A stretch of 64,000 nt of DNA from an uncultured Sphaerochaeta sp. (GTDB taxonomy: Bacteria; Spirochaetota; Spirochaetia; Sphaerochaetales; Sphaerochaetaceae), in assembly GCF_963677315.1 (NCBI RefSeq), contig NZ_OY781940.1, positions 484,001-548,000 on the forward strand. The letters run 5' to 3'. Below the pieces are notes generated by a model. The model saw only the letters and a program-made list of their open reading frames with translations, searched no databases and had not been told where the DNA came from. Below, one piece after another: positions 34,924-43,612 of the stretch (positions within the stretch are counted from its first letter, which is position 1; the number at the start of each line of letters is the position of its first letter). A program made the translations under genes and the position numbers.

Positions 34924-35906
34924 GCAGCCAAACCCTTTGCCAAAAACCGGATGCCTTTCTCATCAGGGTGAATGAACCCATCATCATAGGCATCGCGTAA
35001 GGACAGGGAGAGACCATTTGCCACACGGATATGGGGAAAACAGTAGGTTGCATACTCTATGGTCTTCTGCATTTCAGCGAAGCTTCCCATCTTCTGCGTA
35101 TGCTGGATATCAGCCCTCCAAAGTGGAGTGAGTACTGTAACTGGTACTGATGGGTAGAACTTCCTGATTCTCCCCAGTAACGCAAACATCTCCCCGCGTA
35201 AATCTGCAAGATTTTCACGAATTGACCAATCATTGGTTCCGAGTGCCACAAGTATACCATGGATGGGAATATCTAGCTTTTGGATAAGTCTTGAATTCAC
35301 CAAAGCGCCAGCGAGACCTTGGTTGATGACCTGTACTCCCTTGAGTGAGGAGAGCCTCTCGCATAATGCCAGAGAGGGATGGTGAATTCCTACCCCTTGG
35401 ACGATTGAATCCCCGATGCAAAGCAGTGTCTTCTCTTTCTTTTCAATAGGCTGTGCATCGCCTTCTATACAAAAACCCACCCGATGATGCATGGGAAGAT
35501 AGAGACTTACCATATTCCCTTTTTCGATGGAGACCTGGTCACTCTGTAAAGGGAGATGGATCATATCCTTACCTTCGTACAAGAGGTCGATGGTCTCAGA
35601 TAGGTCCAGCTGCCTGGGATAGAGAGACGCAAAATCGATAACCTGCTCGCCCTTCTTTGGAAGCAGGGACTGGCTATACCGTCTCAGATGCACCGTCACA
35701 TCTGTAAGGGTGTGAAAACGTAGGCAGACCGAGGCACTGGTTCCTGCCATCGCACGATATAGAGGATGGGTGTTGTAACCCATCTCCTGTTCTTCTGAGA
35801 AACGGAGAGCACAATAATACCCATCCTCAAGAAGTTCAACCGATAATGCATTATGTGTTAGGGCGAATATGTTCTCTTTAGAAGTCGAGCAGTGTTCGGC
35901 TGCCAT
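34911..35906 (-). CDS. SGNH/GDSL-family hydrolase with N-terminal beta domain
   Basis: The protein has 331 residues if it starts at ATG 35906, which overlaps the aldolase stop by 29 bases and follows a GAAGAG-type site. The catalytic serine is Ser167 in CIGDSIVQG. Block III is GTNDWS, and the aspartate-histidine pair is in DGFIHPDEKG. Residues 1-150 look like the jelly-roll domain that precedes such hydrolases in carbohydrate esterases (SsfX3-like or CE2-like). It may deacetylate sugars taken up by this module. No signal peptide is seen, so it acts in the cytoplasm. Confidence 0.82.
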   Translation of the reverse strand: MAAEHCSTSKENIFALTHNALSVELLEDGYYCALRFSEEQEMGYNTHPLYRAMAGTSASVCLRFHTLTDVTVHLRRYSQSLLPKKGEQVIDFASLYPRQLDLSETIDLLYEGKDMIHLPLQSDQVSIEKGNMVSLYLPMHHRVGFCIEGDAQPIEKKEKTLLCIGDSIVQGVGIHHPSLALCERLSSLKGVQVINQGLAGALVNSRLIQKLDIPIHGILVALGTNDWSIRENLADLRGEMFALLGRIRKFYPSVPVTVLTPLWRADIQHTQKMGSFAEMQKTIEYATYCFPHIRVANGLSLSLRDAYDDGFIHPDEKGIRFLAKGLAAQLP

Positions 35907-36555
35907 ATATCTCTTCCCAGTTTTCTGAAAAATCGTGGACTGCCCGGGTAATGGAAGGCATGTGGAGTCCGGTCTGCAACAGTGAATAGGGAACGGTGCA
36001 ACAGCTTGCCCCACTGGCATAGCTGGTAGTTATCTCACTGAGATTCTTGAAACTCGCTGCGAGCACCTGGCAGTTGGTACTGTTTGCCCAGAGAAGACTG
36101 CTGAGTTCCTTGATGACCTTTGCTGCATCAATATCAATGTTCAACATCCTATTGTAGTAGACAGCAAGATATCTTGCCCCAGAGAGCATCGCCAAGATAC
36201 CCTGCATGGTTGTATAGATTGCAGTGGCGGTAATATTCACTTGGCGGGAGGCTAGAATCTTAATGGCTTTCAAGCCTTCTTCAGTCACAGGAATCTTTAT
36301 GAATGTATTCCTGCCCAGTATTGAAAGGATTTTCTCTGCCTCGGCGATGATGTGCTCCGCATCGTGGGCAACAACCTGTACATGAAGGCTTCTCTCTTCC
36401 CCAATAAGATCACGGATCTGGTGCATATGGGCAAAGAAATCTATCCTACCCTCTGCCTTGATGATGGAAGGGTTGGAGGTAACCCCATTAATGGGATACG
36501 TTTCCAAACCTTTCTTGATCTCTTCCAAATTAGCTGTATCAAGCATGAGTTCCAT
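35878..36555 (-). CDS. fsa: Fructose-6-phosphate aldolase / small transaldolase family
   Basis: The 225-residue class I aldolase belongs to the FSA/TalC group. The segments MLDTANLEEIKKGL, GVTSNPSIIKAEGR, the Schiff-base lysine Lys87 in FIKIPVTEEG, and GARYLAVYYNRM match the family. It may cleave fructose 6-phosphate or a related ketose to dihydroxyacetone or similar plus glyceraldehyde 3-phosphate. It lies 49 bases after the XylR-like regulator gene on the same strand and overlaps the SGNH hydrolase, so the three are likely co-transcribed. Confidence 0.9.
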   Translation of the reverse strand: MELMLDTANLEEIKKGLETYPINGVTSNPSIIKAEGRIDFFAHMHQIRDLIGEERSLHVQVVAHDAEHIIAEAEKILSILGRNTFIKIPVTEEGLKAIKILASRQVNITATAIYTTMQGILAMLSGARYLAVYYNRMLNIDIDAAKVIKELSSLLWANSTNCQVLAASFKNLSEITTSYASGASCCTVPYSLLQTGLHMPSITRAVHDFSENWEEIYGSRTLLDF

Positions 36556-36604
36556 ACTATACCTCGCTCTTTATCATGCCATAAAACCGTGATGAGAGGA
36601 AAGC

Positions 36605-37741
36605 TTAATCCCTGAGCTTTTTCTCACGGTACTGTTGTGGGGTCATGTGATAATTGCGCTTAAAGAGGCTGTAGAAACGGTGTATTGAAGAGAAACCACA
36701 CTGTTGGGCAATGGAAGCAATACTCTCCTTTGAGTGAGTGAGCAGAAGAGCTGCCCTGGAAAGCTTTTCTGCAGTTATCTCCTCCCAGATGGTGGTACCA
36801 CGTACTGAGCGGAAGCGCATTTCCAGGGAACGCCTGCAAATGGTGGCCTGACGCGCAACCTCGCTCGCTTGCAACCCTCCGGTAGCTTCTGCCTTGATCA
36901 GCTGCATCGCCTTTGCCACCTGTTCATCTTCACAAAAAAACAGGCGGGTACTCTCCCTTTCCCTTACCGGTCCAGGAGCTATGCGACGTATATGCACCCC
37001 GCTTGCCTCGTCGTTAAGCAAGGAGTCGAGCATTGCAGAAGCTTGGTACCCGATCGTCTCACAATCGGGCTGAATGCTTGAGATGGAAGGACTGGCCAAC
37101 TCACAGAGCAACGTCTCATTGTCCACGCCCAGCACCATAATCTCCTCAGGTATGCCAATACCCAATCGTTGACACACGAGTTCCACTTTCATTGCAGAAA
37201 GGTCATTACAACAGAATACACTGCAGGGTTTTGGAAGCTCAGTCAACCACGCTTCCAGGTCTGCATCTGAATCATAGAGATGCCTCCACCAGGAAAGAGA
37301 GCGGGAGAAACTCGGCATCATCTCGGGAATGGAGGAGGTTGCACTACAGAATCCAATGAAGCGCTCTCGTGCCCAATGCACCTGTTCTACGCCACACCAA
37401 GCAAGATGCTGGCTTCCCAACTTTTTCAGGTACACACCTGCACTTACCCCCGTTTGGTAGTCATCATTTCTGACTTGACTGAAAAGTTTCAGTGAGGTGG
37501 CCCCGGCAATATCGACCACGGGGATACCAAGTGAAGCACAGAACCGTGCATCCTCATCATCCTCAATTCGGGCGATCAGGGCATCACAGGAAAGAAGCGC
37601 CTCCTTGTCGAGAGAGAAGAACCAAGGACCTTGCCCTCGCACCTGCCAGTCGAACTTGGAGCGGGCATACTGTACCACCCCATTTGCAACGGCCATGTCA
37701 TAACCATCCTGGAACCGTAGTTTCAATCCTATCTGTTTCAT
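36605..37741 (-). CDS. XylR-type transcriptional regulator: sugar-binding domain plus AraC helix-turn-helix
   Basis: The 378-residue protein combines a LacI/periplasmic-binding-like sensor (residues ~1-265; IPVVDIAGATS, FCCNDLSAMKV, MVLGVDNETLLCELASPSISSI) with a C-terminal double helix-turn-helix of the AraC type (IASIAQQCGFSSIHRFYSLFKRNYHMTPQQYREKK). This is the architecture of XylR, the D-xylose activator of enterobacteria. I start it at ATG 37741; a GTG three codons earlier is possible. It is divergent from the oxidoreductase pair, and three spaced CGCAT sites lie in the shared promoter region. Confidence 0.9.
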   Translation of the reverse strand: MKQIGLKLRFQDGYDMAVANGVVQYARSKFDWQVRGQGPWFFSLDKEALLSCDALIARIEDDEDARFCASLGIPVVDIAGATSLKLFSQVRNDDYQTGVSAGVYLKKLGSQHLAWCGVEQVHWARERFIGFCSATSSIPEMMPSFSRSLSWWRHLYDSDADLEAWLTELPKPCSVFCCNDLSAMKVELVCQRLGIGIPEEIMVLGVDNETLLCELASPSISSIQPDCETIGYQASAMLDSLLNDEASGVHIRRIAPGPVRERESTRLFFCEDEQVAKAMQLIKAEATGGLQASEVARQATICRRSLEMRFRSVRGTTIWEEITAEKLSRAALLLTHSKESIASIAQQCGFSSIHRFYSLFKRNYHMTPQQYREKKLRD

Positions 37742-37759
37742 GGTTTCCACTCTATCACA

Positions 37760-37812
37760 AAATGCGCATTTAGATAGTATCTTTTCGCATATAAAGCATT
37801 GCTAACTCGCAT
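37760..37812. promoter_or_regulatory. Three CGCAT repeats in the divergent promoter region, candidate XylR-type operator
   Basis: CGCAT occurs in direct orientation at 37765-37769, 37786-37790 and 37808-37812, spaced 21 and 22 bp, about two helical turns. The first lies within a 12-bp palindrome (37760-37771). The last abuts the position expected for the -35 box of the downstream genes, whose -10 may be TATACA at 37826-37831. AraC-type activators usually bind such direct repeats. Confidence 0.55.
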
Positions 37813-37847
37813 AAACACGATAAGGTATACATATTAGGAGGAGTACT

Positions 37848-38846
37848 ATGCAACTACCTACACGAACTATTGCGAGCACCAAAGCAGAGATACCCATCAT
37901 AGGCGTGGGGACCTTTGGTTCTGACCACATTTCCAGTAGCGAGATGGCTGAAGCAGTACGAACTGCCTTGCTTCTAGGCTACCGAAACATTGACTGCGCA
38001 AGCGTATACAACAATGAGAAAGAGATTGGAGAAGTTCTGAAATCCTGTGGAATCAAGCGGGAAGAGCTCTGGATCACAAGCAAGGTATGGAATGATTCCC
38101 ACGGCAGGGACAATGTTATTGCATCTGCAAAACAGTCACTCAAGGACCTGCAAGTGGACTACCTTGACCTCTACCTTGTGCACTGGCCGCTGCCGAATTT
38201 CCATCCACCACACTGTGATGTAACCAGTCGCAGCCCTGATGCAAGACCTTACATCCATGAAGAGTTCATGGAAACATGGTCTGCCATGGAGGAACTTGTG
38301 ACCATGGGCCTCGTTCGTCATATCGGCACCAGCAACATGACCAAAGCAAAGATGGAATTATTGCTTGCCTCCTGCAATATCAGACCTGCCTTCAATGAGA
38401 TGGAACTCCATCCCTGCTTCCAGCAACCAGAGTTGCTCTCCTATATCAAGCAGGAGGGAATTATTCCCATTGGGTACAGTCCCTTGGGATCCCCAAACAG
38501 GCCTGAGAGAGATACAACACCAGAGGATGTCATCGATATGCAACATCCACTTGTTGTAGAGATTGCGAAAAGGCACAACTGCCACCCTGCCGCAATCTGT
38601 CTCAAGTGGGCTCAAGCAAATGGGATTATCCCCATCCCTCTGTCCACGAAGGAAAGGAATTTGAGGAGCAATCTGGAGAGTGTCCTTACTGATCCACTCA
38701 CTGAGGAGGAAGTACTCACCCTCAAGGATGCAGATTGCAATAATCGTTTGATCAAGGGACAGGTCTTCCTTTGGGAGGGGGCTGATTCTTGGCATGACCT
38801 TTGGGATGAGGATGGGACCATTCCCTGCCCAGAAAGATACCGATAA
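37848..38846 (+). CDS. Aldo/keto reductase
   Basis: This NAD(P)H-dependent TIM-barrel oxidoreductase has 332 residues. The catalytic tetrad is visible: Asp49 in NIDCA, Tyr54 in SVYNNE, Lys79 in TSKVWN and His112 in YLVHWPLP. GGAGGAG precedes ATG 37848. It is 11 bases ahead of a zinc dehydrogenase gene and divergent from the XylR-like regulator, suggesting a role in reducing or oxidising a sugar or polyol. The natural substrate cannot be read from the sequence. Confidence 0.92.
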   Translation: MQLPTRTIASTKAEIPIIGVGTFGSDHISSSEMAEAVRTALLLGYRNIDCASVYNNEKEIGEVLKSCGIKREELWITSKVWNDSHGRDNVIASAKQSLKDLQVDYLDLYLVHWPLPNFHPPHCDVTSRSPDARPYIHEEFMETWSAMEELVTMGLVRHIGTSNMTKAKMELLLASCNIRPAFNEMELHPCFQQPELLSYIKQEGIIPIGYSPLGSPNRPERDTTPEDVIDMQHPLVVEIAKRHNCHPAAICLKWAQANGIIPIPLSTKERNLRSNLESVLTDPLTEEEVLTLKDADCNNRLIKGQVFLWEGADSWHDLWDEDGTIPCPERYR

Positions 38847-38857
38847 GGAGAAAACTG

Positions 38858-39925
38858 ATGGAAAAGAAGATGATGAAGGGAGCAAAGCTTCCAGGAAACA
38901 GTACAGTAGCATTCGGTGAGTTCGAGATTCCCAAGCCGGGGTATGGACAGGTGCTGGTTAAGACCAAGTGCAGTACCATATGCGGGAGTGATATCAGGGC
39001 AATCTATCGTGAACACCTCGGGAAAGGACCTGAAGGATACCAGAACGTCATTGCAGGACACGAGCCTTGTGGCCAGATTGTTGAAGAAGGCGAAGGGCTG
39101 AAGCGGTTCAAGAAAGGCGACCGTGTAGTCGTCTATCACATCAGTGGATGTGGAGTTTGCCATGAATGCCGCCAGGGCTATATGATCAGCTGCACAAGCG
39201 ACAAGAGAGCTGCCTATGGCTGGCAGAGGGATGGGGGCATGGCTGAATACATGCTTTGTGACGAGAAGGATCTTGTCTACCTCCCAGAGGAGTTGACCTA
39301 TGCTGATGGCGCTCAGGTTGCTTGCGGCTTTGGTACGGTCTATGAAGCCATCGAGAAAGTCGGCGTAAGCGGTAATGATGCAGTGCTGGTTGTAGGTCTT
39401 GGCCCAGTTGGCCTGGCAGCATTGATGCTTGCAAAGGCAATGGGTGCAAACAAACTCATAGGAATCGAATCCCAAAGTGCACGTATCGAGCTGGCAAAGA
39501 AGCTCGGCCTTGTTGACCATGTATTTACTCCTGCAGAAGACAATGTGGCACAAATCAAAGCTCTTACCGGAGGCAACGGTGTCGAACGCGCTTTCGATTG
39601 TTCAGCAAGTGATGCTGGTCGTGCAACTGCGATCAGGGCAACACGAAAGTGGGGCAAGATTGCACTGGTTGGAGAAGGTGGCACCGTACACTTCAACCCA
39701 AGTGAGGACATGCTGCATGACCAGAAAACCGTATACGGAAGCTGGGTGACCAGTATCTGGAAAATGGAAGATCTTGTAGAGCGACTGGTTCGCTGGGGTA
39801 TCCACCCTGAAGAGCTCATCACTCATCGTTTCCCTCTTGAGAAAGCTGATGAGGCATATGCCCTGATGGCAAGTGGTGCATGTGGAAAGGTTGCTGTTTG
39901 TTTTGACGAGGAGCTTCCTAGCTAA
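38858..39925 (+). CDS. Zinc-dependent alcohol/polyol dehydrogenase, MDR family
   Basis: The 355-residue medium-chain dehydrogenase has the catalytic zinc ligands Cys42 (TICGSD) and His68-Glu69 (AGHEP). The structural zinc cysteines 98, 101, 104 and 112 are in GCGVCHECRQGYMISC. The NAD-binding loop GLGPVGLAALMLAKAMGA is also present. It resembles threonine, sorbitol and related dehydrogenases. It is co-transcribed with the aldo/keto reductase, and the last eight bases overlap the convergent LacI gene. Confidence 0.92.
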   Translation: MEKKMMKGAKLPGNSTVAFGEFEIPKPGYGQVLVKTKCSTICGSDIRAIYREHLGKGPEGYQNVIAGHEPCGQIVEEGEGLKRFKKGDRVVVYHISGCGVCHECRQGYMISCTSDKRAAYGWQRDGGMAEYMLCDEKDLVYLPEELTYADGAQVACGFGTVYEAIEKVGVSGNDAVLVVGLGPVGLAALMLAKAMGANKLIGIESQSARIELAKKLGLVDHVFTPAEDNVAQIKALTGGNGVERAFDCSASDAGRATAIRATRKWGKIALVGEGGTVHFNPSEDMLHDQKTVYGSWVTSIWKMEDLVERLVRWGIHPEELITHRFPLEKADEAYALMASGACGKVAVCFDEELPS

Positions 39926-41003
39926 AGACCCGATTGAACCGTGGGGAGTGCTCGTTGAAAGCCACTATTGACTTATCATCGGTCACTACCCCACCGTTGT
40001 CTTCCATCACACAGATGGTTGGTTCAATTACGACGGTGGAAGGAAATCCTTGCTGATCACCATCAAGACGACGGATCAGGAGTTGGGCAGCCATTTCACC
40101 CATCTGGTCGAGAGGCTGTGCTACTGCATAGTGGCAGAATTTGAGCAGTGGTGCATAGTAGAGGTAGTCGAACGTGGAGAACACCACCTTTGAACGGATC
40201 TCCCTGGAAGCTTTGCTCATCAGATAGCTTGTTGCCCCAATATGCACCATATCATTTACCACGAAAAATGTATCAGGGCATTTCGGCATCGTAAAAGCTT
40301 TTTCCATAAGGGTATATCCAGCCTTTTGGGTCATTCCTCCAAGTAGGATAAAATCGGGATCGACATCCAGCTGGTGGTCATGCATTGCATCCAAGAACCC
40401 GTGGAGACGCTCAACCGATGTATGGACATGATTGTCTCCACCCAGAAATCCAATATTGGTTTTCCCTTCCCTGATCAGCGCACAGGTCACATCATATGCA
40501 CCCTTGCGGTTGTCGGTAAGGATGACATCACAACGCAATCCTTCAATTTTTCGGTCGAGCATGACCAGGGGAATATTTGCGATTGCCGGGGAGGTAAAAT
40601 GTGCACCAACATCACCGACTGGAATAACGAGAAGTGCATCAACATTTCGCTCAAGCAGAAATGCAAGTTTACGCTTTTCTTCCTGCACTGAATTCTCTGA
40701 ACTACAGAGCAGTAGTGCATACCCAAGTGGGCCGAGCAACTTTTCCAGCTGCTCGACTATTTCGGTGAAGAAGGTGTTCGAAATCTCTGGGACGATGATC
40801 CCGATACTCTTGGTTACCCTGAGTTTCAGGGAGCGTGCTACCGCATTACGCTGATAGTGCAGCATATTGACAGCGGAAAGCACTTTCCTTTCCGTCTCTG
40901 GATTCACCACCCCGAGATTGTTCAGAACTCTACTGACAGTGGCAATGGAGACGCCAGCAAGATTCGCGACATCCTTGATTGTTGCTGCTTCTCGTTTGCC
41001 CAT
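39918..41003 (-). CDS. LacI-family transcriptional regulator
   Basis: The 361-residue repressor has an N-terminal helix-turn-helix plus hinge helix (ATIKDVANLAGVSIATVSRVLNN, then NAVARSLKLRVTKSIGIIVP). A periplasmic-binding-type ligand domain follows. It lies 12 bases after the permease gene and is the last gene of the sugar ABC operon. The TGTAAACGTTTACA palindromes at 44831 and 44908, ahead of the operon's first gene, match LacI-family operators with a central CG, so autoregulation of the whole operon is likely. Confidence 0.93.
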   Translation of the reverse strand: MGKREAATIKDVANLAGVSIATVSRVLNNLGVVNPETERKVLSAVNMLHYQRNAVARSLKLRVTKSIGIIVPEISNTFFTEIVEQLEKLLGPLGYALLLCSSENSVQEEKRKLAFLLERNVDALLVIPVGDVGAHFTSPAIANIPLVMLDRKIEGLRCDVILTDNRKGAYDVTCALIREGKTNIGFLGGDNHVHTSVERLHGFLDAMHDHQLDVDPDFILLGGMTQKAGYTLMEKAFTMPKCPDTFFVVNDMVHIGATSYLMSKASREIRSKVVFSTFDYLYYAPLLKFCHYAVAQPLDQMGEMAAQLLIRRLDGDQQGFPSTVVIEPTICVMEDNGGVVTDDKSIVAFNEHSPRFNRVFS

Positions 41004-41015
41004 GTACCAACCTAC

Positions 41016-42008
41016 CTATGCGCGGCGTGCGTATTTCTTCATGTCGAAGTAGACCGCGATGATAATGATAAAGCCTTTTACCAATTGCTGGTAGTAGCTG
41101 TCAACACCAAGGAAGGACATTCCGTAGTTGATCAAACCCATGGTAAAGACACCGACCATCATTCCACTGACTTTACCAACGCCACCATTCTGTGAAACAC
41201 CACCAACGGTAACTGCAGCAATGGCATCCAACTCCATACCGTTTGCGGTAAGCGAGTTTGCCAAGCCAAGGCGGCTTGCCAGAAGGGTACCAGCTGTACC
41301 ATAGAGCAAACCTGCATAGAAGTAGACCATCATAAGGTCACGTTCGACATTGATTCCACTTACCCGCGCTGCCTGTGCATTACCACCGATCGCATAGAAG
41401 TGAGTTCCCTGACGGGTATGCTTGAGTAATATCCAGACAACCAGTGCTGCAATGGCAACATAGATGATGAGATTGGGAACAGGACCAACGCTTCCCTGGC
41501 TGATGTTCTTGAAGTTCTGGTTAAGGGAACCAACAACGGCTGCCTTGGTATAGATGAGCTGCAAACCCTTTGCAATGGACATGGAGCCCAGTGTTGCAAT
41601 AAAGGGAGGAAGTTTTCCATATGCAATCAAGTACCCGTTAAAGAGACCAAATAGGCCACCGGCGGCAACGGCTGCTACGATGGGGACGATCAGAGGGAAG
41701 GTCTGGCCAGCATATATAGCGGAGCTGTAATCTGGATTCTGTGCAAAGGAAGCCGCCACGCTAGCAGTCAAACAGACGACATATCCGATGGAAAGGTCGA
41801 TTCCCTTGGTGATGATGATCATACCAACACCCAGGGCTGCAAAGGATCTGACCGATTCAGCAATCAGGAGATTCCTGATACTGCTCCACCGCAGTGCTTG
41901 TCCGTTGGTCAGAATGGAAAGCAATAGCAACAATCCAACAAAGGTGACCCAAGTTGTATATTGTGAGGCAACTTTTTTGCTGTCGTTAAGTAGTTTTTTC
42001 ATTTCCAT
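41016..42008 (-). CDS. Simple-sugar ABC transporter permease, RbsC/MglC family
   Basis: The 330-residue membrane protein has about nine to ten helices. Family segments include GMIIITKGIDLSIGYVVCLTASVAASF, LFNGYLIAYGKLPPFIATLGSMSIAKGLQ and IGGNAQAARVSGINVER, plus AVTVGGVSQNGGVGKVSGMMVGV near the end. I start it at ATG 42008, inside the gap after the ATPase; upstream codons overlap the ATPase gene. It forms the transmembrane dimer of the importer encoded here. Confidence 0.93.
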   Translation of the reverse strand: MEMKKLLNDSKKVASQYTTWVTFVGLLLLLSILTNGQALRWSSIRNLLIAESVRSFAALGVGMIIITKGIDLSIGYVVCLTASVAASFAQNPDYSSAIYAGQTFPLIVPIVAAVAAGGLFGLFNGYLIAYGKLPPFIATLGSMSIAKGLQLIYTKAAVVGSLNQNFKNISQGSVGPVPNLIIYVAIAALVVWILLKHTRQGTHFYAIGGNAQAARVSGINVERDLMMVYFYAGLLYGTAGTLLASRLGLANSLTANGMELDAIAAVTVGGVSQNGGVGKVSGMMVGVFTMGLINYGMSFLGVDSYYQQLVKGFIIIIAVYFDMKKYARRA

Positions 42009-42028
42009 AGTAGGTTTTTCTCCCTCTC

Positions 42029-43531
42029 TTACATGAACTTCGTTGCAAGACGCATGATATTCTCTTGGGTGCACTCAGACTTGTCCAACACGCCAGTACA
42101 TTTCCCAGAACAAAGAACCATTACCCGGTGGGACATTCCGATCAATTCCGGCATTTCTGAGGAGACCATGATAATGGCCTTTCCCTGTTCAACCAGTTGT
42201 CCCATAATCTGGTATATCTCATATTTAGCCCCGACATCGATACCTCTGGTCGGTTCATCCATAATCAGGATGTCCGGCAAGGTCATCAACCATCGACTGA
42301 TGATAACCTTCTGCTGATTACCTCCTGAGAGGTTCTGGATCAATGTCTCCATGGTAGGAGTCTTGGTCCTGAGTGCCTTGTTGTATCGAACAGACTCTTC
42401 CTTCATCTCCTTGTGCTTAAGGAGGTGCAACTTATTCAGATACTCTTTCAAGGAGGCAATCGAAGTATTGTTTGATATATTCATCAAGGGGAAAATGCCA
42501 CTCCCTCTTCTATCCTCGGTAATCATCCCAATGCCATGTTCAATGGCTTTTCGGGGAGTCATGTTCAGGATCTCATCCCCATCAACATAGATTTTTCCTT
42601 CGTGGGTTGCACGCACACCGAAGATTGCTTCCATCAATTCTGTACGTTGTGCTCCCATAAGTCCACCAATACCAAGGATTTCACCACGATGGACCTCAAA
42701 GGAAACATCCTGGAAACTTCGGGGATTGGGGGAGCTCAGATTCTCTACCTTTAACAGGACCTCTCCCACATTACTCTTGAACTCAGGGAACCGAAGCTTT
42801 GCATCACGACCAACCATAAGAGAGATGAGTTTCTCGTTGGTCATATCTGCTACATCATAGCTTCCGATCATCTGGCCATCACGCATGACACTCACTTCAT
42901 CAGCTATGGTAAAAATCTCTTCCATCTTATGGGAGATATAGATAACCGCTACATTCTGCTCCCTCAGTTGGTTGATGATCTTGAAAAGGTGCTTGACCTC
43001 GTTATCCGTAAGTGAGCTAGTAGGTTCATCCATAACAACCACCGAGGCATTGTAACTGACCGCCTTGGCAATCTCACAGGTCTGCTGCATGGAAATGGAC
43101 AATGAACCGATGCGAACTTCGGGTTTCACATTAATCTCCAGGTCCTTGAGCAGGTGAGCGGTATCCTCATTCATTTTCTTGTGATCGATCAAACCGAACT
43201 TGTTCAGTGGCTCACGACCAAGGAACAGATTCTCTGCAACCGATCGCTCAGGAACATTACTGAGCTCCTGGTGAATCATCGACACTCCTTGGTTGAGCGC
43301 ATCATGGGAGTCCTTGAATCGGTGCTCCTTTCCATTGAGTTTGATAATCCCTTTATCTTCCTGATAAATACCGAACAAACACTTCATCAACGTCGATTTG
43401 CCTGCACCATTCTCGCCCATCAAGGCGTGTACTGTTCCTGGCTTTACCCGGAGCGTTACTCCATCAAGGGCTTTTACACCAGGGAAGGTTTTGGTAATTC
43501 CTTCCATTTCCAGGGCAAATGTTGTGTCCAT
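42029..43531 (-). CDS. Simple-sugar ABC transporter ATPase, RbsA/MglA family
   Basis: This ATPase carries two nucleotide-binding domains in one chain (500 residues). The first has Walker A GENGAGKST and signature LSISMQQTCEIAKA, with VVVMDEPTSSLTDNEV as Walker B. The second has LSGGNQQKVIISRWLM and ILIMDEPTRGIDVGAK. The start at ATG 43531 is preceded by AGGAAGA. A long hairpin at 43575-43603 separates it from the binding-protein gene. Confidence 0.95.
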   Translation of the reverse strand: MDTTFALEMEGITKTFPGVKALDGVTLRVKPGTVHALMGENGAGKSTLMKCLFGIYQEDKGIIKLNGKEHRFKDSHDALNQGVSMIHQELSNVPERSVAENLFLGREPLNKFGLIDHKKMNEDTAHLLKDLEINVKPEVRIGSLSISMQQTCEIAKAVSYNASVVVMDEPTSSLTDNEVKHLFKIINQLREQNVAVIYISHKMEEIFTIADEVSVMRDGQMIGSYDVADMTNEKLISLMVGRDAKLRFPEFKSNVGEVLLKVENLSSPNPRSFQDVSFEVHRGEILGIGGLMGAQRTELMEAIFGVRATHEGKIYVDGDEILNMTPRKAIEHGIGMITEDRRGSGIFPLMNISNNTSIASLKEYLNKLHLLKHKEMKEESVRYNKALRTKTPTMETLIQNLSGGNQQKVIISRWLMTLPDILIMDEPTRGIDVGAKYEIYQIMGQLVEQGKAIIMVSSEMPELIGMSHRVMVLCSGKCTGVLDKSECTQENIMRLATKFM

Positions 43532-43574
43532 CTGTCTTCCTCTTTCCATATTTTGCAATCGTCGTTCATAAAGT

Positions 43575-43603
43575 GTCTCCTACTGCTACCAGCAGCAGGA
43601 GAC
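43575..43603 (-). promoter_or_regulatory. Intercistronic hairpin between binding-protein and ATPase genes
   Basis: On the minus strand a 13-bp stem (arms 43575-43587 and 43591-43603, one G-U wobble, 3-nt loop) follows the binding-protein stop by nine bases. It is followed by a weak T run. Such hairpins often protect the binding-protein message or cause partial termination, giving more receptor than permease. Confidence 0.75.
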
Positions 43604-43612
43604 AATCTTGTC

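Noticed and set aside
38612..39553. 313-codon minus-strand frame antisense to the zinc dehydrogenase
   Set aside because: The sense strand encodes a textbook dehydrogenase; the antisense product shows no domain and is an expected shadow.
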